Assembly (NCBI RefSeq): GCF_036898825.1
Contig: NZ_JARUND010000001.1
Location: 1,178,001-1,242,000 of the forward strand
Reading direction: 5' to 3'
From: Streptomyces sp. B21-083
GTDB lineage: Bacteria; Actinomycetota; Actinomycetes; Streptomycetales; Streptomycetaceae
DNA length: 64,000 nucleotides
The notes beneath the pieces are model-generated. The model was not told the DNA's origin and did not search any database. It saw only the letters and a list, made by a program, of their open reading frames with translations. Positions 8,696-17,000 of the stretch are shown here, piece after piece. A program made the position numbers and the translations under genes. Position 1 is the first letter of the stretch. Every line of letters starts with the position of its first letter.

Positions 8696-9778
8696 TCAGC
8701 AGGTCAACTCGCCCGACGCGCCCGGTTCGTTGGCGCCCGTGGAGAGCGAGATCTGCTTGACCTCGCCGGTGTAGTCGCCCACGGCTCCGTCCTCGGTCGC
8801 TCCGTCGGAGTAGTAGACGGCGGACGCCCAGGGCTCGGCGTCCTTCTCCAGTCCGTCCGTCATGGCTTCCATCGTCGCCGTACGGAAGTTGATGTTCAGG
8901 CAGCCGCCGCCCAGGTACGACCAGTCCGGGTTGGTGCCCTCGGTCGGCTCCGTCGCCGACGCGTCGGACGGAAGCAGGGCGAGCGCCGACTTCCGCGCCC
9001 GGTCCTCGTCGACAGGAGATGAGAAGACGACGTCCACGCTGATGAGGTGTTCCTTCAGGGATGTGGCGAACGGGAGGGTGGCGCAGACGACCTCGTCCTT
9101 CGCCAGGCGGTAGGCCACGGAGTCGCCTATGGGCATGCCCGTCTGTGCCGCGCACGCCTTGGCCCACGAGACGCGCGGATAGCGCGCGTCCCACCAGGTC
9201 AGCGGCGAGGCGAGTCCCCGGCCGCCGAGGTCGTCCTCGGCCGCTCCGTCGAGGGTCTGCTGGGGAAGGGGCGCTTCCTTCAGCGGTGCGACGTGGGGAC
9301 AGAACTCCGTCCGCAGGAAGTCGGCCATCGCGGCGGCCTGGTCCTCGCTCGCGCCGCTCGCCTCGTCCGCGGACCGGATGCCCTCCCATGTCTGGTAGCC
9401 GACGGCCACGTTGCGACAGGCGTCGACCTGGGTGACCGCCAGTCCGCGGCGGTCCTCCAAGCCGGTCTTGACGCCCTCCCCGAGTCCGTAGTTGTTGGCA
9501 TCACCGATCTCGCCGAGCCGATTGACCAGGGAATCGTCGACACCTGCGGCGGCCAGGGCGTCTTCGATCGAGGTGTCGTCCCCGGCCGTCGTCTCCGCCG
9601 ACGCGTCGTCCGAGTTCGACTCGTCCTTCGGCGCGGCGACCGACGCGCTCTTCGTCACGTCCTCCGGGACGGTCGACGTGCGCGCGGTGGAGGGTTCGGT
9701 GTCGCTCCCGCAGCCGCCGACGGCAAGCGACGCGGCGACGAGCAGGGCGGTGACGGCGGCTCGGCGGTTTCGGGACAT
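8696..9778 (-). CDS. Secreted lipoprotein of unknown function
   Basis: 360 residues from the ATG at 9778, preceded by GGAGTTGCCCC; longer readings upstream lack a ribosome site. The N-terminus MSRNRRAAVTALLVAASLAV followed by GGC is a signal peptide with a lipobox (cysteine 23). Next comes a Ser/Thr/Asp-rich linker (residues 25-75), then a globular part with several cysteines (VDACRNV, TEFCPHV, AKACAAQ, VVCATLP, GGCLNI, and the last residue), probably disulphide-bonded outside the cell. The general layout is like DUF3558-type actinobacterial lipoproteins, but I cannot place it firmly. Its 3' end is duplicated at 3744-3866. Confidence 0.72.
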   Translation of the reverse strand: MSRNRRAAVTALLVAASLAVGGCGSDTEPSTARTSTVPEDVTKSASVAAPKDESNSDDASAETTAGDDTSIEDALAAAGVDDSLVNRLGEIGDANNYGLGEGVKTGLEDRRGLAVTQVDACRNVAVGYQTWEGIRSADEASGASEDQAAAMADFLRTEFCPHVAPLKEAPLPQQTLDGAAEDDLGGRGLASPLTWWDARYPRVSWAKACAAQTGMPIGDSVAYRLAKDEVVCATLPFATSLKEHLISVDVVFSSPVDEDRARKSALALLPSDASATEPTEGTNPDWSYLGGGCLNINFRTATMEAMTDGLEKDAEPWASAVYYSDGATEDGAVGDYTGEVKQISLSTGANEPGASGELTC

Positions 9779-9934
9779 GGGGCAACTCCGTGTGCGGTGA
9801 ACAGGCTTGGCTGGTTGGCTGGTTGGTCGACGAGGCGCCGAACTCCGCGTGCGGCGGACGCGGTGGGCGGCATCACCTCTGCGGTCGGACCGCACCGGAG
9901 GTTCCGAGGGCGGCACTCATCACGGGAACACCGC

Positions 9935-11659
9935 TCACTTCGGCCTCTTCTTCGGCCTGGACTCGCCGACTCCGGGCAGGGGGCGCGCACCCTGTAACGG
10001 GTCCTTCGGCTTCTTCCCCTGCTGCGTCTTCTTGGCTCGCGCCGGCTGCTTCCCGGCCGCGGTCTTCTTCGCGTCCGCCGTCTTCTTGGCGCGCCGGCTC
10101 TGCCTCGGCTTCCGCGCCTGTGTGTCCGGTCGGCTGTCCAGCCAGCGGCGGGTGGCCGCCATCTCGGTGACCAACTGGGTGCGTTGCGGTTCCGGCAGCC
10201 TCGTCAGCGCCTCGTCCGCTCGCACCATGAGAGCGGCGGCATACCTGGGCCTGGGCCCGCGTCTCTGCCGTGCGCCGCGCAGAGCGAGCCCAATCTCCGT
10301 GTCATGGAGCAGAGGAACACCGGCGAGTCCCTCCGGCTGCGACTTCGGCCGGGCCGCGGGCTGTCGCACCAGGCCGCCCTCGACGTGGACGATGGTCTGG
10401 CGCTGAGCGGGCTCCGCACTCCGCTGTGCGGCGATCTGACCATCCACGGTGAGCGACAACCGCGGCGGGGCCGTACGGGACGGCACCCCGTGCACGGCGA
10501 ACACTCGGTCCGCCTCACGCTGGCACCATCGTCTGAGTACCGCTGCCGTCGCGGGGACCCCGCACCCGACGGCGGTGACCACACTCCCCAAGTAGGACGG
10601 TGGGTCACCCTCCTCGGTTCTGATCAGCGCCGACAACAGCGGCTTCCCCTCACCGCCGTCGCTCTGCTCCACGGCGAGCAGCAAACCGAAACGCCCCGGG
10701 CCGGAGAGCCCGAGCAGGTCGCTTCCGGCGGTTCGGGCCAGCGCCTCCCAGGTGGGCCGGGTCCGGAACCTCGCGGCGCTCACCAGGGCCTCCTTCAGCG
10801 CGAGCGCCTGCTCCTCGCGGGAACGCTGCACCGGCGCTGCACCGCCCTCGGCTCCGGCCTTGGCGGTCGGGCTGAGACTCGAACGTCGTCGTGGCTCCAC
10901 TCCTGGGACCCGGAGCCCTGCAGGGGTCATCGCACAGGCGTCGAGGGGCACCCAGTCGGTGCTTCGCCGGGGGTCCTCGGCCCTGAGATGAATGCGCCGT
11001 ACCGCACCATGTGTCTCGAAGCGGAAGCGGAGCAGGTATCCGTACTCGTCGTACAGCTCCTCCATGGTCTCCGCCTGGGCCGTGCCCGGACCGAAGACCC
11101 AGTCGAAGGTGGCCGATTCACCGACAAGCCTCTGGCGGGCCCGTTGCCACTCGGCGTGCTCGAGCCTGCTGAACTGGAAACGCACATGCTGCCTGGCCGC
11201 GCCCACCCGGAAGTCGACGGCGTCTCCGGGCCCGGATCCGAGGTCGCGTGAAGTGGTGCGCCCCTTCAGCCTGTTACGCCCGGCCCATGCGGCGAGGTCG
11301 TCCTTGATGAAGAGGTGGTCCGCGCTGGCCGCGCCGGTGGCCGTACGGTGGCAGGAGGTGTGGGGTCGGTGAGCGAAGTGGCAGACCTTGTCGCGGTACA
11401 AACGGTCCGACAGCTCATTGCCGCAACCACCGAGCTGGGTACCGCACCAGTAGGTGTAGGCGGGGTGGCGTCGTCGCCACCGGGTCAGTTCGTCCGCGTC
11501 CGTCGGCAGGATGATCGCCCGTCCGGAGTTCCGGCTCCCGATCACCGCGGTCTGCACGAGTCTGCCGTCTGAGCCATCCACGAATCCCCCCGGAGCCACG
11601 CGCGCGCCTGCCGGGAGGGCGGACAGCGGTCGATCGTCATAAGTATGCGATCTATGCAC
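9935..11659 (-). CDS. CoiA-like protein with N-terminal Cys/His cluster and lysine-rich tail
   Basis: Up to 574 residues. After an LPTDAD...RRRHP opening comes a cluster of likely metal ligands: WCGTQLGGCG (C72, C79), KVCHFAH (C93, H94, H97) and TSCHR (C103), then SADHLFIKDDLAAW. The C-x-HFAH box followed by an H-bearing helix is the pattern of competence protein CoiA and related nuclease-like proteins. The last 60 residues are a Lys/Arg/Ala-rich tail (AKKTADAKKTAAGKQ) likely to bind DNA. The ATG at 11659 is the longest start. A GTG at 11581 with GGGGGG just upstream is a strong alternative, because a TTGTGAAC...CATACT promoter-like pair lies across the first ATG. Role inferred: DNA uptake or recombination-related. 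Confidence 0.6.
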   Translation of the reverse strand: MHRSHTYDDRPLSALPAGARVAPGGFVDGSDGRLVQTAVIGSRNSGRAIILPTDADELTRWRRRHPAYTYWCGTQLGGCGNELSDRLYRDKVCHFAHRPHTSCHRTATGAASADHLFIKDDLAAWAGRNRLKGRTTSRDLGSGPGDAVDFRVGAARQHVRFQFSRLEHAEWQRARQRLVGESATFDWVFGPGTAQAETMEELYDEYGYLLRFRFETHGAVRRIHLRAEDPRRSTDWVPLDACAMTPAGLRVPGVEPRRRSSLSPTAKAGAEGGAAPVQRSREEQALALKEALVSAARFRTRPTWEALARTAGSDLLGLSGPGRFGLLLAVEQSDGGEGKPLLSALIRTEEGDPPSYLGSVVTAVGCGVPATAAVLRRWCQREADRVFAVHGVPSRTAPPRLSLTVDGQIAAQRSAEPAQRQTIVHVEGGLVRQPAARPKSQPEGLAGVPLLHDTEIGLALRGARQRRGPRPRYAAALMVRADEALTRLPEPQRTQLVTEMAATRRWLDSRPDTQARKPRQSRRAKKTADAKKTAAGKQPARAKKTQQGKKPKDPLQGARPLPGVGESRPKKRPK

Positions 11660-11762
11660 TTAGTTCACAATAGGTGGGTGATCGTTGCGAGCATCCGGAC
11701 CGCAACTGGGTGTCCGGTGGCGTAGGTTCGGCGGTCGTCGGATTCCGAGGTCGGGAGGGCAC

Positions 11763-12131
11763 ATGCAGAAGGGCACGCTTGAGTACGAGCAGGCTCTGGA
11801 CGCCGTGATCGAGATCCTGCGTTCGCGGGCACGCCAGGGCGCGGCGCCCATTCCGTACGGCGATCTGAGCAGCGAACTCGCACGGCTCGGTCATCACGTC
11901 CCCGCCCACGAGGGCCCCATGCCTTACCTGTTGGAGGACGCCTCGGTCCGGGAGAGCCCTGATGGATCGCTTCCCCTGCTGTCGGCACTTGTGGTGCTGA
12001 AGGACAGCGGCTGGCCGTCCGGCGGCTTCTTCAAGCTGGCCCGGCGCGCGCCGTACAAGCGGCAGGGCGACAACGTGCTGCTGTGGATGCGGGAGATCGA
12101 GAGGCTGGCGGAGCACTACGCCGGTCACTGA
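11763..12131 (+). CDS. Small hypothetical protein
   Basis: 122 residues from an ATG with GGGAGGG 5-10 bases upstream (MQKGTLEYEQALDAVIEI). The frame is open further upstream but without a ribosome site. The order is helix, PYGDLSSELARLGHHVPAHEG, then PMPYLLEDAS and a strand-rich SLPLLSALVVLKDSGWPSGG segment ending in two helices. The layout recalls a compact winged-helix protein but no family is recognised. It is divergent from the CoiA-like gene, sharing about 100 bases of upstream DNA. Confidence 0.6.
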   Translation: MQKGTLEYEQALDAVIEILRSRARQGAAPIPYGDLSSELARLGHHVPAHEGPMPYLLEDASVRESPDGSLPLLSALVVLKDSGWPSGGFFKLARRAPYKRQGDNVLLWMREIERLAEHYAGH

Positions 12132-12193
12132 CGGTCCCTGTCGTCGGCGTTGCGGCGGCCTTCGGCGGGCCCGTCCCGGACGAGGGGTGGGCG

Positions 12194-12655
12194 TCAGGAG
12201 CCCGTAGGGCGGAGCCGCGCCTCCGCCCAGACGGTCTTCGTGTACGCGTCGCGGACGGTGGATCCCCAACGGTCGGCGTAGGCCTCGACGAGGAGCAGTC
12301 CGCGGCCCGAGGTCTCGTCGGCGGGCTGGGCGGTCACGGATGGTGGCAGGCGCTCGGGGCGGGTGTCGGTCACCTCGACGCGGAAGCAGTGGGGCAGGAG
12401 GAGCAGCGTCAGGCGGAAGTCCCGGCCGGGGAGGCTGCCGTGGCGGACCGCGTTCGACGCCAACTCGGCGGTGACGAGGGCGACGGCACGGGCCGCGTCG
12501 GAGTCGTACGGGAGGCCCGTCCACTCGGTGAACTGCTGGACGGCGAACCGGCGGGCGAGGCGGGCGCCTCGTCGTGTGCCGCTGAAGCGCAGGGTCAGTT
12601 GGCGTACGGGCGTGAGGAGCGGCCTCGCCTCGTCGGTGAGCTGATGATGGGTCAC
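12194..12655 (-). CDS. ATP-binding protein, RsbW/anti-sigma-type GHKL ATPase
   Basis: 153 residues. A GHKL ATPase with the N box AELASNAVRHG (N68), a D-T-R-P G1-like motif (about 97-100) and a SGRGLLLVEAYADRWG G2 region (from about 116). This is the short RsbW-like form without sensor or phosphoacceptor domains, abundant in Streptomyces. Members act as anti-sigma factor kinases or as partners of XRE/DUF397 pairs. The gene lies close to, and is divergent from, such a pair (12854-13953), a common arrangement. Upstream DNA between them holds three TTGTACGGG copies. Confidence 0.85.
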   Translation of the reverse strand: MTHHQLTDEARPLLTPVRQLTLRFSGTRRGARLARRFAVQQFTEWTGLPYDSDAARAVALVTAELASNAVRHGSLPGRDFRLTLLLLPHCFRVEVTDTRPERLPPSVTAQPADETSGRGLLLVEAYADRWGSTVRDAYTKTVWAEARLRPTGS

Positions 12656-12750
12656 AGAGTCAGCGTGGTGGAGCGCATGGCCCGCTGACCAGGTATGACG
12701 GCCGTACGTCGTCCTCGTCGTACGGGGTGGGCCGCCGGCTGCGGGCTTGG

Positions 12751-12781
12751 TTGTACGGGGCTTGTACGGGCGTTGTACGGG
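12751..12781 (+). promoter_or_regulatory. Three TTGTACGGG repeats at 11-base spacing
   Basis: TTGTACGGG starts at 12751, 12762 and 12773, each exactly one helical turn apart, in the divergent region between the RsbW-like ATPase and XRE regulator genes. Same-face spacing suggests cooperative binding of a regulator, possibly the adjacent XRE protein. TACGGG-containing DNA is common in Streptomyces, so chance repetition is not excluded. Confidence 0.45.
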
Positions 12782-12853
12782 TCCGGCGCGTGTCCTGGTT
12801 CCCGCGCGTCACGTTGGACATGAACCGGTGGCGAGCGCGGCCGTGGGCGGGGT

Positions 12854-13750
12854 GTGGAGCGGGACGGGAAAGGGCGTGGGACTGTGAGGACGGTACGGGA
12901 CGCAAGGGACACGCGGACGGGGCGGAGCGCAAAGACGAAGGACGAGGGAGCCGACCTGCCGGGGGTGTGGTCGGCGTACGGGGTGCTGTTGCAGTACCTG
13001 CGCAAGCGGGCCGGGTTGAACCAGCAGCAGTTCGGCGACGCGATCGGCTACTCCCTGGAGCTGGTCGCTTCGGTCGAGCAGGGGCGCCGGCCGGCGAAGG
13101 CCGTGTTCACGGCGGCGGCTGAGCGGGTGCTGGATGCGGGCGGGGTTCTGGATGCGCTCCAGGGGGAGGTGGATCGGGCGAAGTTGCCTCGGTTCTTCAG
13201 GAACTTCGCCCTCATCGAGGCGGAGGCGCTCAGCCGGTTCGAGTATGAGCCTCTGCTGGTGTCGGGGTTGTTGCAGACGGAGCCGTACGCACGGGCTCTG
13301 TTCGCCGGGCACTGTCCGCCGCTGAGTGAAGAGATCATCGACCAGCACACAGAAGCGCGGCTGGGTCGACAGAAGCTACTGACGCGAGTGCCGCTCGCGG
13401 AGCTGTCGTTCATCATCGGCGAGGAGGCACTGCGGAATCCGGTTGGCGACAGGAACGTCATGCGCGGACAATGGCAACACCTTCTGAAAGTCGGGGCGTT
13501 GCGGAACGTGGAGGTCCAGGTCATGCCTGCCGCATGCGGGCTCCACTCCGGTCTGAACGGCCCGTTTGTGGTGCTGGAGACCAAGGAGCACCAGCACCTT
13601 GGTTACATCGAGTCTCAGGACGTCGGATGCGTCGTGCATGATCCAGCAGAGGTCAGTGCCTTCGGGTTGCGGTATGGCAAGCTGCGGTCGCAGGCTTTGA
13701 ACGGCGTCGAGTCTGCGCGGCTCATCGAACGGCTGGTGGGAGAGACATGA
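12854..13750 (+). CDS. XRE-family helix-turn-helix regulator with DUF5753
   Basis: 298 residues from the GTG at 12854; a GTG at 12884 (VRTVRDAR) is an alternative start. The HTH lies at about residues 46-76 (LRKRAGLNQQQFGDAIGYS, then LELVASVEQGRR). The DUF5753 domain follows (about 105-290), with the marker LLVSGLLQTEPYARALF and the FVVLE strand late in the domain. Such proteins are numerous in Streptomyces and pair with a DUF397 protein. Well-studied relatives affect development and antibiotic production. The stop overlaps the start of the DUF397 gene (ATGA), so the two are translationally coupled. Regulation by the TTGTACGGG repeats is possible but unproven. Confidence 0.88.
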   Translation: MERDGKGRGTVRTVRDARDTRTGRSAKTKDEGADLPGVWSAYGVLLQYLRKRAGLNQQQFGDAIGYSLELVASVEQGRRPAKAVFTAAAERVLDAGGVLDALQGEVDRAKLPRFFRNFALIEAEALSRFEYEPLLVSGLLQTEPYARALFAGHCPPLSEEIIDQHTEARLGRQKLLTRVPLAELSFIIGEEALRNPVGDRNVMRGQWQHLLKVGALRNVEVQVMPAACGLHSGLNGPFVVLETKEHQHLGYIESQDVGCVVHDPAEVSAFGLRYGKLRSQALNGVESARLIERLVGET

Positions 13751-13953
13751 GCGTGGAGCAGGTATCCGAGAACGTGGACGGGCTGCGCTGGTTCAAGAGC
13801 AGCTACAGCGGCTCGGGGGGTGGCAACTGCGTGGAGGTGGCTGCCGGCCTGGACGTCGTGTACGTGCGGGACTCCAAGGTCGTGGGGGGCGGGCCTGTGC
13901 TGCGGGTCAGCCAGGGCGAGTGGGCTGCGTTCGTGGCACTCACCGTGGAGTAG
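13747..13953 (+). CDS. DUF397 domain protein
   Basis: 68 residues. It has the DUF397 signature order: LRWFKSSYSGSGGGNCVEVA, then VYVRDSK, then LRVSQGEWAAFV. It is the usual small partner of the upstream XRE/DUF5753 protein and overlaps it by four bases (ATGA). In characterised pairs the two proteins interact in a way reminiscent of toxin-antitoxin or anti-regulator control; that role is assumed here. A strong hairpin terminator follows. Confidence 0.9.
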   Translation: MSVEQVSENVDGLRWFKSSYSGSGGGNCVEVAAGLDVVYVRDSKVVGGGPVLRVSQGEWAAFVALTVE

Positions 13954-13977
13954 GGCCGAGTACGGCTTCCGAGCGGA

Positions 13978-14026
13978 ACAACGGGCTCGTTCACGTCACT
14001 TGGGGTGGCGTGAACGAGCCCGTTGT
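13978..14026. terminator. Bidirectional hairpin terminator
   Basis: An 18-bp perfect stem (ACAACGGGCTCGTTCACG at 13978-13995 with its complement at 14009-14026) and a 13-base loop lies between the converging DUF397 and methyltransferase genes. It can stop transcription from both sides. Confidence 0.85.
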
Positions 14027-14038
14027 CTTGCGGTCAGC

Positions 14039-17000
14039 TCAGAACAGGGCGCCCTCAGCGCCCTCACCGAAATCCGACCCACCTCGCGCGGCCAGCTGCT
14101 CCTTGCGCTTCCGGACGGCTTCGGGGGACGGCGGGGGCAGGTCGGGGTGCTTCTCCTGCGCCTTCTTCTCTGTCATGCCCTTGTGCAGGCCAAGGTGAAC
14201 TTCGTCGGCGTATGCCTGGTGGTTTAGTTGGCGCAGGCGGTCGATGATCTCGGTTCGAGCGAGCAGGCCGATGGTGTAGCGGGTGCCCTGGTCGGTCTCG
14301 TGGAAGCCGTGGTCGAGAGGGAAGGTCTCGTGGTCCGGGTCAGCGGGCGGGGTCTGCCCGGAGCCGTCCAGAAGGTCGTGCCAGCCATACGCCTCGGTGG
14401 TGGCCCTGTCGATCTCTACGTGGATACGGCGGAGTTCGACGATGTCTTCATCCTGGCAGTCGGGGTCGTGAACCAGGTTGTAGGTGGCGGTGAGGCCCAT
14501 GTCGCGGGCGAGCATCATTTCCCGACGGTACGCGTTGAGCTGGAAACCAGCTTCGCGAAGGCGTTCAGTGATCGGGGGGCGCACGAAAGTCTCGAAGACG
14601 TCAGTCGGGGTGTACCGGAGATCTCCCTTGATAGTCGACCCATAGTCAAGGGCCCACCAGTAGTGCATAGCACCGCTAAGCATGGCCAGCAAACCAGAAT
14701 CGGACGAAGCGAAGACGACCGTGGCTTCCGTAAAGATCGGGCCGGTGGGAACCAAGGCAGGCATAACGGTATGCGTATGCCGAGTCATAACGATGCACTG
14801 CTGCAACGCCGAAAGCGCCCGGTTCAAATCCCCTCGAGGGCGCCAGTACTGCCACCAGCGTTCCATTAGTCCTGAATAGGATTTCAGATCCTTCTTTTCA
14901 CACTCAGGCTTCACCTCCCTGAGAAGCCTAGAGAAAGGTTTAGGGTAAGAACGCGCCTCCCCCTCGGACCAATCATAAAAATTGATTACCCAACGCTCCG
15001 CATCAAACGTCGGACTACTGTTCAGATTCTGCCCATTCACGAGCGGTGCCAGCACATCCGCATAGCGTGATTCCTCGGAAATCCACTCCTGGGCTAGATC
15101 CTTCGGCACACTGAAACCGTCAATAACCAGAACAATTGCACCTTGGTAAGCCAGTGCGGCATTTACCACCAATGGCTCCACCCATGACGCTTGACGGGTA
15201 GCCGGGTTTAGCGACGTCGAAATACCCCCGGGCAAAATATTGCACCCTAGGATCCGGTTGGCATATTGCGCAATATTCACCTTACTGGTCCAAACGGCAC
15301 AGTATTCAAGCGTAGCCGACTTTGCGGGCCACGGAGCACTCTTTACGCCTCGACGGATCTCAATGCCACTGGCCGCCAGTTGATCAAGACCAATCTCGCG
15401 AGTTTCACCTTGAGCCAACGTATTTGTAGCAATCAGCCCAGTTTGCCCTGCGGGGTTCAATAGCTCATGCGCTCGCAACTCAAAATACGCAACCAAATCG
15501 GCGCTACCACGCTTCGAAGCCAAGAAATCTACCATGTATTCTCGATAAGCTTCTCCGAGCGCACCCGTGAGCTTCTTACCACCCAAAAAAGGAGGGTTAC
15601 CTACCACCGCATCGAAACCGCCACGCTGAGTGAACACCTCCGGAAACACCAAAGGCCAATGCACAGGCCGCCGTTCCAACGCCCCCTCCGGCAGCTCCGC
15701 CCCCAACCACTCCTCCGCCGTAGCCCGAGCCGCCCGCACCACCTCGGAGTCGTCCTCGACCCCGTCCTCCATGATCTGCTGCACGATCCACGCAGCGCGC
15801 GGGAACAGATCCCGGACCCGCTCCCCACCCTCCTCCTCATACCAAGGCACCCGCCCCGAAGCGCACGTGGCGATCGCCGCCCCCGCGATCAGGTCGCCCA
15901 CCAACCGCAGCCGCCGCGAGTGCCGGTTGACCTCCTCCAGGCGCTGCCGCTTGTCCTGGAGCGCGGGCAGGTCCACGCCCTTGATGGCCGTGATCGCCAA
16001 CCGCTCGCGCGTCAACTGGTCCACCAACTCCCGCGCCTGCTCGGCCAGGACGTCGGTCTGCCCGCTCGGCTTCATGTGCACCGACTGGATCTGCTCCATG
16101 TTGTGCACGCCCAGCAGCGAGTCCCCCGCCACCAACCGGTCGTCCAGGAACGTGAACGGGCGGCCCGGGTCCATCGACACCAGCCACAGCGACAGCTTGG
16201 CCATCTCAACCGCCATGGGGTTGATATCGACCCCGTACAGGCAGTGTTCGATGATCTGGCGGCGGGCCTCGACCACCACCGGGTCCTGCTCCGCGTCCGC
16301 CGCCGTCACCGCGTCCACGGCTCGGCCCGCCCGGTATGCCATCGCGTCCGCGCGGCCCTCGGACTCCCAGGCCTCGATCAGGCGGTCGCCCAGGTAGCGG
16401 CAGGCCGCCACCAGGAACGCCGCCGAGCCCATCGCGATATCCGCGACCTTCAGGGCCAGAATCTGGTCCTTGTCCTTCAGGCGCCACTCCCCCGTGTCCG
16501 CCGTCTGGAGTGGGCCCGGCTCGTACACCAGAGGCTCCAGCGCGTGCAGTACGACCTCCTCCGCCAGGAAACGGGGCGTGTAGTGCGTGCCCGTGTTCTT
16601 GCGGAGGGACGACTCCGTGACGTACAGCGCGCCGTTCGGGATGACCGTCGGCAGGCCCCGCAGGTCGTCCCGGAGGATGCCGACGAAGGGCAGGAGCCGT
16701 TCCGTCAGGGACGGGTCCTTCGTCACCGCGTTCAGGCGGCGACGGGCCTCCGCCGACGCCTCCGTGCCGAGCGGCGCGAGTTTCTTCTCCAACTGGCCCG
16801 CCGTCGCCGGGGGCTTGGGGTCCTTCCACTTCTCGTGGACGGACGTCGCGAGTGTCTTCACGGAGCCGCCGGCCTTCGCCGCCAGCGTCTCCAACTCCCG
16901 CAGACCGACCTCGTGTTCCAGGCCCTCGGGGCCGATCAGGCCCACCATGTGCTCAGTTGCCCTGCGTCCGTCGAACGACAGGAGGCCCTCGTAGACGTAG

